Source of the DNA: Arenicellales bacterium
GTDB lineage: Bacteria; Pseudomonadota; Gammaproteobacteria; Arenicellales; Poriferihabitantaceae
Reading direction: 5' to 3'
DNA length: 44,144 bases
NCBI GenBank assembly: GCA_028285825.1
Contig: JAPYNK010000200.1
Span: forward strand, 1-44,144
Part shown: positions 33,876-44,052 of the stretch, piece after piece
Numbering within the stretch: position 1 is the stretch's first letter
How the letters are laid out: each line of letters starts with the position of its first letter
Notes under the pieces: generated by a model
Database searches by the model: none
What the model was told of the DNA's origin: nothing
What the model saw: the letters and a program-made list of their open reading frames with translations, nothing else
Position numbers and translations under genes: made by a program

Positions 33876-34061
33876 GGATATTCATCCTTATCGTGTATGG
33901 GTTGTGACCACCACGGCTACTGCATTCCGACTGGCCTGAAACATTCAGGCCAGCACCCGGGAAGGCATAATCACCGTGTGCGAATTTTTTCCGGATCTGG
34001 TGCAGGCCTGCCGTTAACAGACTAACCGGCACCGACCCGGTTTCAGGAGCGGGGAATTATA
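33876..34061 (-). promoter_or_regulatory. rpsB promoter -10 and structured 5' leader
   Basis: A perfect TATAAT (minus strand, 34056-34061) lies about 180 bases upstream of rpsB; its -35 is poor. The transcribed leader contains a perfect 10-bp hairpin, CTGGCCTGAA / TTCAGGCCAG, with a 3-base loop at 33931-33953. Long structured rpsB leaders bound by S2 for autogenous control are known in gammaproteobacteria, so I infer that role here. Confidence 0.6.
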
Positions 34062-34355
34062 CCGGAAATCGAATTCTGAAAACAGGATAGTTTCCGCTTC
34101 TGGCTGGAGGATTTTTTCCGTGCAGCGTTTTCCCGATTTTCAGTAACGGCAAGTGAAAAATTCATGGATAGCCATGGTCATCATTACCCTGATGAACTTG
34201 TTCATGAATTGCCGTCACTCAAGATGCTTGCCGCACCACCCCACCAGACCGAGCGATCCATTCCGTTCATTTACCTCAAAAAAACTGCGATCGATTCTGT
34301 CTGTCCGAGCAAATGTATCGGTCGCTTGACCGGCTGCGGCGATGTCATTCCAAGG

Positions 34356-34384
34356 TTCATTATTGGCCCGCATATTCTTATAAT
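34356..34384 (+). promoter_or_regulatory. Candidate promoter for map-glnD
   Basis: TATAAT at 34379-34384 and TTCATT at 34356-34361 are spaced 17 bp apart, 31 bases before the map start codon. The -35 matches consensus at only three positions. The stretch 34062-34355 between the two divergent promoters holds no other recognisable element. Confidence 0.5.
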
Positions 34385-34415
34385 TGCCTCCTGCAATAAT
34401 GGAAACAGTTCACAA

Positions 34416-35168
34416 ATGGCCGTCTCAATCAAAACCCCGGAGGAAATCCAGAAAATGCGCGTTGCCGGACAATTGGCAGCCCAGGTTCTTGAGATGATCG
34501 AACCTCAGGTCAAGCCCGGTGTAACCACAGATACTCTAAACAACCTGTGTCATGACTACATTGTCAATACACAAAAGGCAATCCCTGCCCCACTGAATTA
34601 CAAGGGGTTCCCGAAATCCATCTGCACTTCGGTCAACCATGTCGTCTGTCACGGCATACCGGGTGATAAAGTACTCAAGTCCGGGGACATCATCAATGTC
34701 GACATCACCGTCATCAAGGACGGCTATCATGGAGATACCAGCCGCATGTTTTTTGTCGGCGAGCCTTCGATTCGGGCACGTCGTCTCTGTGAAGTCAGCC
34801 ATGAAAGCATGTGCCGGGGGATCAGGGTGGTTCGCCCCGGTGCCCGGCTTGGCGATATCGGGCACGCTATCCAGAAGTATGTCGAGTCCAACGGATTTTC
34901 CGTGGTTCGGGAATACTGTGGACATGGGATCGGCCGGGGCTTTCATGAAGACCCTCAGATCCTGCATTACGGCACCCCGAATACCGGCATGGAAATTCAA
35001 GCAGGCATGACATTCACCATTGAACCGATGGTCAACGTCGGCAAAAAGGAAACCCGACTAATGGCGGATGGCTGGACGGTAATCACCCGGGATAAAACGC
35101 TGTCTGCACAATGGGAGCACACCATCCTGGTGACTGCCGAAGGTTCTCAAATTCTGACGCAGCCGTGA
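34416..35168 (+). CDS. map: Methionine aminopeptidase, type I
   Basis: Removes the N-terminal Met from nascent proteins. The 250-residue protein (E. coli 264) starts MAVSIKTPEEIQKMRVAG and has the five metal ligands in conserved contexts: INVDITV and GYHGDTSRMF (Asp pair), GHGIGRGFHEDP (His), FTIEPMV (Glu) and AQWEHTILV (Glu). The frame is open 84 codons further upstream, but that part resembles nothing and contains the promoter candidate, so I use the ATG at 34416. Divergent from rpsB, as is usual in gammaproteobacteria. Its stop overlaps the glnD GTG. Confidence 0.95.
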   Translation: MAVSIKTPEEIQKMRVAGQLAAQVLEMIEPQVKPGVTTDTLNNLCHDYIVNTQKAIPAPLNYKGFPKSICTSVNHVVCHGIPGDKVLKSGDIINVDITVIKDGYHGDTSRMFFVGEPSIRARRLCEVSHESMCRGIRVVRPGARLGDIGHAIQKYVESNGFSVVREYCGHGIGRGFHEDPQILHYGTPNTGMEIQAGMTFTIEPMVNVGKKETRLMADGWTVITRDKTLSAQWEHTILVTAEGSQILTQP

Positions 35169-37813
35169 ATCGTCTCAGCCACTCCGAAATTTTTGATGAG
35201 GCAAGGCTAGACGAAGTCACGGCCGATTCTGCGGATGGCGTAGAGGCTTTCAGCAACCTCATCTACCGAGGCCACAATGTGCTGTCGGAATACCACCTTG
35301 CAGGTGGTCGTTCGGATATCCTGAGCAAACAGCGAGTCTGGATGACCGACAGGATTCTGATCAGGGCATGGAAGCAATCCCTAAACGGGTTCGACTGCAC
35401 GGACAGTCCATCATTAATTGCAGTCGGCGGCTATGGAAGGGGAGAATTGAATCTCGCATCGGACATTGACCTGTTGTTTCTCTTGCCCGGGAAAACCAGG
35501 GGTTCGCACAAACAGCACATAGAAAAATTTGTGCAGCTGTGCTGGGATATCGGGATCAAAATTGGACACAGTGCGAGAACTTTCGCTGATTGCGTGAAAC
35601 TCAGCAGACAGGACCTGACAATTGCCACGTCAATGATGGAAATGCGATTGCTGGTGGGGGACCCGAAATCCTTCGATCAGGTCAGCGCACGAATCAGGCG
35701 AAAAGATATCTGGCCCCCGGAGAAGTTTTTTCAGGCCAAAATGGAAGAACAATGGGCAAGGCACCTTCGCTATGGCGAAACACAGTTCAATCTGGAGCCA
35801 AATCTCAAGGAGAGTCCCGGAGGTCTGCGTGACCTGCACATGATCAGCTGGATCACCAATCGATACTTCGGCACACGACATATTGAGGACCTGGTGGAAC
35901 ATTCCTTCATCACCGAACCCGAATACCGCACCCTGATTAACTCCCGGAACTTCCTCTGGAAGCTTCGAAATGGGCTGCATGTACTCGCTGATCGCTGTGA
36001 AGACCGATTGCTGTTCGACTTACAGCGTGATCTGTCAAGTCAGCTTGGATACCGCGATGACTCAACCCGAATGGGCGTTGAGAAGCTGATGCAACAGTAC
36101 TACAGAACTGTCAAGGAGATCCAGATACTCAACGAGACCGTGCTGCAGCACTTTGATGAAGTTCTTCGGAACAGGAAACCACCGGTTATCCGTAAAATCA
36201 ATCAACGGTTCAACCGGGTAGGCAAGCTTCTGCAAATTTCCAGTCAAGCAGTCTTCGAGCACCACCCCAGCACACTGCTGGAACTGTTTCATGTCATGCA
36301 GCGCAATCCGGAGCTAACCGGGGTGGAAGCGGCTACAGTCCGCAAACTAAGAAGCAGTCTGCACCTGATTGACGGCAACTTCAGAAAAGACCCGGGGAAT
36401 CGTCGTCTTTTCCTTGAGATATTCAAACACCCATTGGGATTAACGCATTCCTTGAGGCGCATGAATACCTATGGGGTACTCGGCCGATTCTTTCCTGAAT
36501 GGGGGAAAATAGTCGGCCAGATGCAGCATGACCTGTTTCACATCTATACGGTCGATACCCATTCACTATTCGTGGTCCGGAATCTCAGACGGCTAATGGT
36601 TGACAAGCACCGGCATGAGTTTCCAATTCTCTCGGACATCATCAGCAAGCTCAATCAACGCGAGCGGCTGTTTCTGGCTGCCCTGTGTCATGATATTGGC
36701 AAGGGTAGCGGCAGGGACCATTCGGAAGTAGGGGAAAAAATAGCCCTCTCTCTGTGTCGAAGGCTGGGTATGGATGAATACGATTCAGGCTTCGTTGGCT
36801 GGCTGGTTCGACATCACCTGCTGATGTCTTTCACTGCCCAGAAAGAAGATACATCAGACCCACGGGTTGTTGAACGTTTTGCCGAACAAATGGGCGATCA
36901 GGAGCATCTTGACAATCTTTATCTGCTCACTGTAGCGGATATACGCGGAACCAGCCATACCCTCTGGAACGAATGGAAAGGACGTCTGCTGAGCAATCTC
37001 TACCTGGCCACGTCACGATTATTTCGAACCGGGATCAATTCCACCAGGGCGATCGAACAGCGCGTGGAGCAAAGAAAGCAGGCAATTCGCAAACTGGTCG
37101 ATCCTGAAATAGACACTCCGCGCCTGAACAAGTTCTGGGCACAGATGGACCAGGAGTATTTCTTGCGCAATGCCCCGATCACTTCGGCATGGCAAGCTGA
37201 ACAAATCTGCAATGCTTCGCTGTCGGACCTGCCCTTGGTGGCCGTTCGCCATCGCCCTGAAATTGCCGCAGAGCAAATTCTCATAGTCACTCCCGAGTTT
37301 GAAGATCAACTGGTTCGGGCGACTGCGGCTCTCGACAGCATGCGTTTGAGGATTCTCGATGCACGCATGCATCACACCAACTCTGGTCTCAGCATCATGA
37401 TCTTCATTGCCACCAATACGGATCCCGGCCCGATAACCGATCAGCTTACTGACCGGCGACGCAACAGAATACGGCAATTCATGTTATCGCCCGTGAATGG
37501 CTACAGTCCCGTTGCACTGAATCTGCCCAGAGTCGTAAAGCAGTTCAATGTACGAACCAGCGTGTCGTTTGAAGACAATAACGATTTAGGCCACACTACC
37601 ATGGAGGTCACGTCGCAGGATCGCCCCAGTCTCCTTTACAATGTGTCCCGTGCCCTTTTTGAGCACAAGGTTCGCTTGCTTTCTGCTAAAGTTTCAACGC
37701 TTGGAGAAAAAGCCGAAGATACTTTTTTCATCACCGATCGAGATGGACTTCCCATGTCTGATCCAAGACAGAGATCGTTTCTTGAATCACGAATCAAATC
37801 CTTGTTGAATTAG
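35165..37813 (+). CDS. glnD: Bifunctional PII uridylyltransferase/uridylyl-removing enzyme
   Basis: Senses glutamine and controls PII (GlnB/GlnK) by uridylylation. The 882-residue protein (E. coli 890) has a nucleotidyltransferase domain with GGYGRGELNLASDIDLLFL (G88-Y-G-R, D100/D102), the GlnD PII-UTase block FNLEPNLKESPGGLRDLH, an HD hydrolase domain (LCHDIGKGSGRDHSEVG) and two C-terminal ACT domains; the second contains DRPSLLYNVSRALFEH. The start is the GTG at 35165 overlapping the map stop (GTGA). The next gene begins directly after its stop. In E. coli dapD follows; here an AmgK-like gene does. Confidence 0.95.
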   Translation: MNRLSHSEIFDEARLDEVTADSADGVEAFSNLIYRGHNVLSEYHLAGGRSDILSKQRVWMTDRILIRAWKQSLNGFDCTDSPSLIAVGGYGRGELNLASDIDLLFLLPGKTRGSHKQHIEKFVQLCWDIGIKIGHSARTFADCVKLSRQDLTIATSMMEMRLLVGDPKSFDQVSARIRRKDIWPPEKFFQAKMEEQWARHLRYGETQFNLEPNLKESPGGLRDLHMISWITNRYFGTRHIEDLVEHSFITEPEYRTLINSRNFLWKLRNGLHVLADRCEDRLLFDLQRDLSSQLGYRDDSTRMGVEKLMQQYYRTVKEIQILNETVLQHFDEVLRNRKPPVIRKINQRFNRVGKLLQISSQAVFEHHPSTLLELFHVMQRNPELTGVEAATVRKLRSSLHLIDGNFRKDPGNRRLFLEIFKHPLGLTHSLRRMNTYGVLGRFFPEWGKIVGQMQHDLFHIYTVDTHSLFVVRNLRRLMVDKHRHEFPILSDIISKLNQRERLFLAALCHDIGKGSGRDHSEVGEKIALSLCRRLGMDEYDSGFVGWLVRHHLLMSFTAQKEDTSDPRVVERFAEQMGDQEHLDNLYLLTVADIRGTSHTLWNEWKGRLLSNLYLATSRLFRTGINSTRAIEQRVEQRKQAIRKLVDPEIDTPRLNKFWAQMDQEYFLRNAPITSAWQAEQICNASLSDLPLVAVRHRPEIAAEQILIVTPEFEDQLVRATAALDSMRLRILDARMHHTNSGLSIMIFIATNTDPGPITDQLTDRRRNRIRQFMLSPVNGYSPVALNLPRVVKQFNVRTSVSFEDNNDLGHTTMEVTSQDRPSLLYNVSRALFEHKVRLLSAKVSTLGEKAEDTFFITDRDGLPMSDPRQRSFLESRIKSLLN

Positions 37814-38848
37814 ATGGACGACAACAAATTCCTTGCAGTCAGCCAGTTTCTGGCCGATTCAGGGTATTCGGGCTGCAAACTCACAAGCCTCGTTCCGGAT
37901 GCGTCCTTTCGTCAGTATCACCGCATGGAACATGAAGGGTTCAGGGCCATGTTGCTCGAAGCCCCGCCAGACAGGGAAAACCTGGAAGCTTTCATCTTTG
38001 TCAGCGCCCACTTGCAGAAACTGGGGATTCGATGTCCGGAAATCCTGAACCATGACTTGTGCAGGGGATTTGCCCTGATCGAAGATTTGGGTGACCAGAC
38101 CTTTACGCGGCTCTTGGACAAAGGAGCTGATGAGACGTCCATGTACTCGCAAGCGGTTCATGTACTGGCTGATTTACACAACCATCCCGGGGCTTGTGAC
38201 ATTAAACTTCCCTACTATGACTGGGAACACTTCATTCGCGAGGCACTGCTGTTTGTGGATTGGTATCTGCCATTGGCCGCAGGCGGAGCCGTTTCTGAAT
38301 TGGCCAGGGAAACGTTTATCGAAAGCTGGCTTGATGTCTATGGCGAACTGCTGCCACTGGAAGACAGTCTTGTGCTTCGTGACTACCACGTTGACAATCT
38401 GATGCAGGTCGAAAATGAATGTGCAGTACTGGATTATCAGGATGCGCTGATCGGATCCTGTGCCTATGACTTTATTTCCCTACTGCAGGATGCCCGCCGG
38501 GATATATCCGATAAGCTGTTCCAGAACATGGTCGAATTATACTGGTCTCTAAGAGACGAGAAGGTTGACCGCTTTAACTTCCTGCAACACTGCTCCATAT
38601 TTGGTGCTGCACGACATATGAAAATTGCCGGAATCTTCACTCGTCTTTGGGTCAGAGACAACAAACCGGCCTACCTGAGGCATATGCCACGCGTTATCAA
38701 CTACATTGCAGGATGTTTCGAGTACCCCGTGCTGAAGCCGCTCAAGAAGTGGTTTTTCAGCCTGAATGTCGAACTGCTCCCGATTGATCAAGGTCTGAGC
38801 CGGGAACAGATACTGAAAATGTACAATGACCGCCAGCATCGCAAGTGA
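37814..38848 (+). CDS. amgK: AmgK-like sugar kinase (aminoglycoside phosphotransferase fold)
   Basis: A 344-residue APH-fold kinase. The N-terminal PDASFRQYHRM matches the DASFRRYFR motif of N-acetylmuramate/N-acetylglucosamine 1-kinase AmgK, which acts in peptidoglycan recycling. ALIEDLGDQTF, the catalytic-loop LRDYHVDNLM (D190, N195) and the metal-binding LDYQDALIG (D207) are all present. In other bacteria amgK is paired with murU; no murU is here. The start codon directly abuts the glnD stop, implying coupling. The family is firm; the exact substrate is inferred. Confidence 0.83.
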   Translation: MDDNKFLAVSQFLADSGYSGCKLTSLVPDASFRQYHRMEHEGFRAMLLEAPPDRENLEAFIFVSAHLQKLGIRCPEILNHDLCRGFALIEDLGDQTFTRLLDKGADETSMYSQAVHVLADLHNHPGACDIKLPYYDWEHFIREALLFVDWYLPLAAGGAVSELARETFIESWLDVYGELLPLEDSLVLRDYHVDNLMQVENECAVLDYQDALIGSCAYDFISLLQDARRDISDKLFQNMVELYWSLRDEKVDRFNFLQHCSIFGAARHMKIAGIFTRLWVRDNKPAYLRHMPRVINYIAGCFEYPVLKPLKKWFFSLNVELLPIDQGLSREQILKMYNDRQHRK

Positions 38849-38901
38849 AACAGTCGACCTGAATTCACAACCCATTCATTTACCTGAGTTTGACTCCTGC
38901 C

Positions 38902-39330
38902 ATGAGTGACACCCATTACCGACACCGTAAATTCAATACCAAAGACACCTATCCCGACCAGAAACTCGATAACGATCTGTGTCAGGTGGTTTGCGCAAGA
39001 GGCACCCTGGTTTTCGTGCGTGGCCAGGTCGGGCAGAATATTGATGATTTCAAGAGCATGGCAGGTGAAAACGCCTATGCACAGGCTGATCAGGCAATGA
39101 GGAACATCAGTCAGCTGCTCGAAGAAGTGGGCGCAAGGCTCGAGCACATTTGCAGGATCCAGGTCTATATTACCGATCGCAAGTATCGAAATGATGTCTA
39201 TCAGGCGATTGGAAAGTGGCTACAGGGCGTTTACCCGGTATCGACCGGATTAATTGTCAAGGGCCTGGCCAGACCAGAGTGGGTAATGGAAATTGAAGCG
39301 ACCGCCGTGATACCCGAATCTGAACCGTAA
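38902..39330 (+). CDS. ridA: RidA family protein (enamine/imine deaminase-like)
   Basis: A 142-residue YjgF/YER057c/UK114-family protein. Intact RidA proteins hydrolyse reactive enamines/imines. It shows VCARGTLVFVRGQVGQN, the ICRIQVYITD strand and ARPEWVMEIEATAVI with the conserved Arg and Glu. It is slightly longer at the N-terminus than E. coli RidA (128), closer to other subfamilies, so the deaminase activity is not certain. I use the ATG at 38902 (an ATG 4 codons earlier is possible). No Shine-Dalgarno sequence is obvious. Convergent with galE, 8 bp apart. Confidence 0.85.
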   Translation: MSDTHYRHRKFNTKDTYPDQKLDNDLCQVVCARGTLVFVRGQVGQNIDDFKSMAGENAYAQADQAMRNISQLLEEVGARLEHICRIQVYITDRKYRNDVYQAIGKWLQGVYPVSTGLIVKGLARPEWVMEIEATAVIPESEP

Positions 39331-39338
39331 ACCCTCGT

Positions 39339-40370
39339 CTATAGTGGTTTCATATCCAGGATACTGAATCGCTCCGGAGTGCCTTCAAGCAATTTCTTCT
39401 CCCAGTCAATTGCAGATTTACAAATCGTTTCAAGATTATTGTACCTGGGCACCCATTCCATGAGATTCCGGATTTTGTCCGTGTTGGCAATCAGATGGGG
39501 CGGATCGCCAGGGCGTCGTGCCCTGATGTTGACAGGAAAATCACGGCCGCTTACAGATTTGACGCAGTCAATCACTTCCTTGACGCTAAAGCCGCTCCCG
39601 TATCCGCAATTGAGCGTGATGCTTTGATTCTGGCTTTCGATGTAGTCCAACGCCTGCAGATGAGCATCGGCAAGATCATCGACGTGAATATAGTCTCGAA
39701 CACATGTGCCATCCGGCGTGTCATAATCATCACCGAAGATGGATAGATCAGGTCGGATGCCGCATGCCGCTTCTGCAGCCACCTTGATCAGGTGTGTCGC
39801 ATTTGTCGTTGATTGCCCCAGTCTACCCTGCATACTCGCTCCGGCAACATTGAAGTATCGCAAGGCAGCATATCTAAATTTTCCATTCGTGGATTTCGCA
39901 AAATCATCAAGCATCCACTCCGCCATCAACTTGCTCCTGCCATAGGGATTGATGGGCGACAGTTTATCCGTTTCATGAACCTGTCTTGAATCTGGAATGC
40001 CGTAGACAGCCGCACTGGAAGAGAATACGAACCGATCAATCTGGCGATCAATGCAAGATTCGATCAGATCCAGGGATCCGAGTACATTGTTGTGAAAGTA
40101 CTTGGATGGGTTTTGGACAGATTCGGGGACTACGACATGCCCGGCGAAATGCATTACCGAATCGATCTGATGCTCGATCATTGCTCTGGACATCCCTTCA
40201 CGATCATGGATGTCCAGGTGCAAGAACGCAGCCTCTTTGGGAATGGCCCAGCTATGACCGGAGTATAGATTGTCAACCACGCAGACATGGCACCCTGCCT
40301 GAAGCAATTTCGAGACGGTGTGTGATCCGATATATCCGGCCCCACCGGTGACCATCACTCGGTTATTCAT
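39339..40370 (-). CDS. galE: UDP-glucose 4-epimerase
   Basis: Interconverts UDP-glucose and UDP-galactose for surface polysaccharide or galactose use. This extended short-chain dehydrogenase of 343 residues has the NAD motif TGGAGYIGSH (8-17), SSSAAVYG, catalytic Y143-x3-K147 in PYGRSKL, RYFNVAGAS and CVRDYIHVDDLADAH. It sits alone on the minus strand between ridA and the groEL terminator. Related epimerases for other sugars cannot be excluded. Confidence 0.92.
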   Translation of the reverse strand: MNNRVMVTGGAGYIGSHTVSKLLQAGCHVCVVDNLYSGHSWAIPKEAAFLHLDIHDREGMSRAMIEHQIDSVMHFAGHVVVPESVQNPSKYFHNNVLGSLDLIESCIDRQIDRFVFSSSAAVYGIPDSRQVHETDKLSPINPYGRSKLMAEWMLDDFAKSTNGKFRYAALRYFNVAGASMQGRLGQSTTNATHLIKVAAEAACGIRPDLSIFGDDYDTPDGTCVRDYIHVDDLADAHLQALDYIESQNQSITLNCGYGSGFSVKEVIDCVKSVSGRDFPVNIRARRPGDPPHLIANTDKIRNLMEWVPRYNNLETICKSAIDWEKKLLEGTPERFSILDMKPL

Positions 40371-40544
40371 AGATAATGCGATTGCAGGTTCCCGGGTTTC
40401 CCTTGCTGACAGGATTTCGACAGTCCTATCAGCAAATACCCTGTTCAGGCACCTTCAGTTTTCCCTTCTTCCGATCGGCAGCAAGTCCACGGCATGTGAA
40501 GTCGTCCAGACTCACCCTCGACATGCCATGTCCGGTTCAACCCG

Positions 40545-40572
40545 AAAAAAGGCCCCTTCTGGGGCCTTTTTT
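40545..40572 (-). terminator. Rho-independent terminator of groESL
   Basis: A perfect 12-bp stem, AAAAAAGGCCCC / GGGGCCTTTTTT, with a 4-base loop lies 20 bases beyond the groEL stop. Being symmetric, it would also work on the plus strand. Confidence 0.92.
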
Positions 40573-40592
40573 ACTGCAAACCATGGGGATGT

Positions 40593-42248
<1,656 letters not shown>

Positions 42249-42271
42249 TTATGTAATTCTGAATTAACTGG

Positions 42272-42562
42272 TTAACCTTCCAAGACGGCCATAATGTCGT
42301 CTTCGCGCATCACGAGTATGTCTTCACCGTCGATCTTGACTTCGGTACCCGAATATTTTCCGAACAAAACCGAATCGCCAACTTTGACATCAAGCCCTCG
42401 AATTTCACCGTTATCGAGTTTCTTGCCATTTCCAACAGCGATAACCTCGCCTTTCATCGGCTTTTCAGTTGCGGTATCCGGAATCACAATGCCACCGGGG
42501 CTGGTACGCTCATCTTCGGTCCGTCTGACGACAACCCGATCATGAAGTGGACGCATTTTCAT
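42272..42562 (-). CDS. groS: Co-chaperonin GroES (Hsp10)
   Basis: Heptameric lid of GroEL. The 96-residue protein (E. coli 97) begins [14 protein letters not shown], with the mobile loop [16 protein letters not shown] and [21 protein letters not shown] lies 10 nt upstream of the ATG at 42562. A second ATG two codons on is possible. Confidence 0.97.
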   Translation of the reverse strand: MKMRPLHDRVVVRRTEDERTSPGGIVIPDTATEKPMKGEVIAVGNGKKLDNGEIRGLDVKVGDSVLFGKYSGTEVKIDGEDILVMREDDIMAVLEG

Positions 42563-42654
42563 TTGATCAAATCTCCTGTTAATGATTTTGTTAAGTGATA
42601 GAACCATTCACACTCGGCAGTGCTTCACATACAGCAATATGTAGGCTTGTCTGA

Positions 42655-42681
42655 TTAGCACTCGTAACGAGTGAGTGCTAA
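42655..42681 (-). promoter_or_regulatory. CIRCE operator (HrcA binding site)
   Basis: A perfect CIRCE inverted repeat: TTAGCACTC, 9-base spacer, GAGTGCTAA, 93 bases before groES. HrcA represses chaperone genes through this element and releases it on heat stress. Confidence 0.97.
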
Positions 42682-42709
42682 TAGTGGTGATGACTCAAAA
42701 GATTTCAAG
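42681..42709 (-). promoter_or_regulatory. groESL promoter candidate, sigma-32-like, abutting CIRCE
   Basis: On the minus strand CTTGAAA (42703-42709) is followed after 13 bases by CACCACTAT (42681-42689). This resembles the sigma-32 consensus (CTTGAAA, then CCCCATNT). The CIRCE element begins at the last base of the -10-like box, where HrcA would block transcription. The CTTGAAA could also be part of a sigma-70 promoter. The rest of the groES-fxsA gap (42710-42922) shows no gene. Confidence 0.5.
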
Positions 42710-42922
42710 TGGTCAGCGGAGATTTTTTGTGCCTTTCATTTTCGGAGTCTGGACAGGTCTTCACAAATCATTCGCCAATAGCAGTCAAGCAGGTAAATCG
42801 GGGGATTCCTTTGCGCTGCATTGGCAATTCCATCGCAGGGTTCATCATTGATGGCAATGCGCTTTGCCGGATCCCGAGTTCAGGATTCGTGCCAAATGGC
42901 AAGTTGTGACCCGGCAGGATGG

Positions 42923-43360
42923 CTAGTCGATTTCTCGATATTCTCCATCGATCACCCGCGAGCGACTTTGTGTCTGGCCCGATTGATTTCGTGCCTCTTC
43001 GCTAGCCGGTATTGAAAAGCCGTCAAACAGGCGCAGGATAATCCATTTTCGGAGCGATGGGGTCAAACAGATAAATCCCGCGGCATCGGTCACGAAGCCG
43101 GGGGTCAGTAACAACGCTCCAGCAAGAAACAAGGCGAAACCTTCCATGATTTCAAGCCCCGGAACCCTTTTGCTGTCAAGCCGTTCCCGGATTCGCCTAA
43201 TTGTTATCACGCCCTGCGCCTTGACCAGCGTGATTCCAATCAAGGCGGTCAATACAACCAGTAAAATTGTCATGGGCGACCCAATGACGGAGCCGATCTG
43301 TATCAGAAAGTAGATCTCGGCAAGCGGAACAATCAAGAACAGTAGAAACAGGGTTTTCAT
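42923..43360 (-). CDS. fxsA: FxsA family cytoplasmic-membrane protein
   Basis: A 145-residue membrane protein with hydrophobic segments near 3-20, 24-44 and 72-92, including PLAEIYFLIQIGSVIG and LTALIGITLVKAQG, then LLLTPGFVTDAAGFI. This is the FxsA pattern; in E. coli FxsA affects exclusion of F-plasmid-containing cells from phage T7. The C-terminus is polar with VIDGEYREID. It lies upstream of groES on the same strand, a common gammaproteobacterial arrangement. The ATG at 43360 is used; a TTG 5 codons upstream is possible. Confidence 0.9.
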   Translation of the reverse strand: MKTLFLLFLIVPLAEIYFLIQIGSVIGSPMTILLVVLTALIGITLVKAQGVITIRRIRERLDSKRVPGLEIMEGFALFLAGALLLTPGFVTDAAGFICLTPSLRKWIILRLFDGFSIPASEEARNQSGQTQSRSRVIDGEYREID

Positions 43361-44042
43361 CGAGTATTTCTTCAAGTCACAAGTTTTCCGAACAAGGCAA
43401 GCAACAATAGACGGTATTTTGCCTTGATTCCTGCATTCAAAACATATCTATCGACATCCCCGTCGGCACACCCCCTTCGGCAATGCCGGGCGGGGGAAGG
43501 CTCAAGAACGATATGGCATGGTCCCAGTAGCCCGGCTCACGAAGCAGGATATTTCCACCATGCCCATCCACAGGATCAGAAGTCCCAAAATGTCCCCGCT
43601 TTCCAAGGGGAATTCACCACTCAACCACACGAGCCGAATTTTCCGGCAACCCGGCCAAGACCATCCCGCACCGTCAATGGAATATAGTTGTCGCAATCGT
43701 TCTTCAGCCAGAATTGGACGTTCGCCCTTGTCCCGAAGTTCCGCATGGAAAACCGTGGACTTGAAACGCAGGGCATCCACAGGCGACAACGACAAGGCCG
43801 GAAATGCATCCATTGGCGTTGCTCCAGTCCTTTCGTCCTGCATCTCCGGTTGCGTTTCATCCGCCACTCAGACGATGCAGCATGTCTTCAGGGCCGGAAG
43901 GAAAAGCGGAAGATTGTCCGGCATCAGGATCACTTGATTGCTGCGTCCCGCAAACCGGTTTTGGGTGGTGGGCCAGCCTGCAGATCATCCCTTGACACGG
44001 AAGGCCAAACCGGCACAATACCCCCCAATACTATTCATCCCT
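43361..44042. other. About 680 bases without a recognisable gene
   Basis: Open frames up to about 140 codons occur on both strands and overlap, but none has a domain I recognise. A strong hairpin lies at 43471-43496: CCCCC, TT, CGGC, AAT, GCCG, GGC, GGGGG, without a T-run. The region could be decayed sequence or carry an unrecognised small gene. Confidence 0.4.
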
Positions 44043-44052
44043 GGAGAGAACA

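Noticed and set aside
34164-34415. An 84-codon N-terminal extension of map
   Set aside because: The extra residues resemble nothing, the conserved protein starts at MAVSIKTPEEIQ, and a promoter candidate lies inside this stretch.
43502-43867. A 121-codon minus-strand open frame near the right end
   Set aside because: It has a mildly protein-like start but no recognisable family, a mixed composition and competing frames on the plus strand. Not enough to call a gene.
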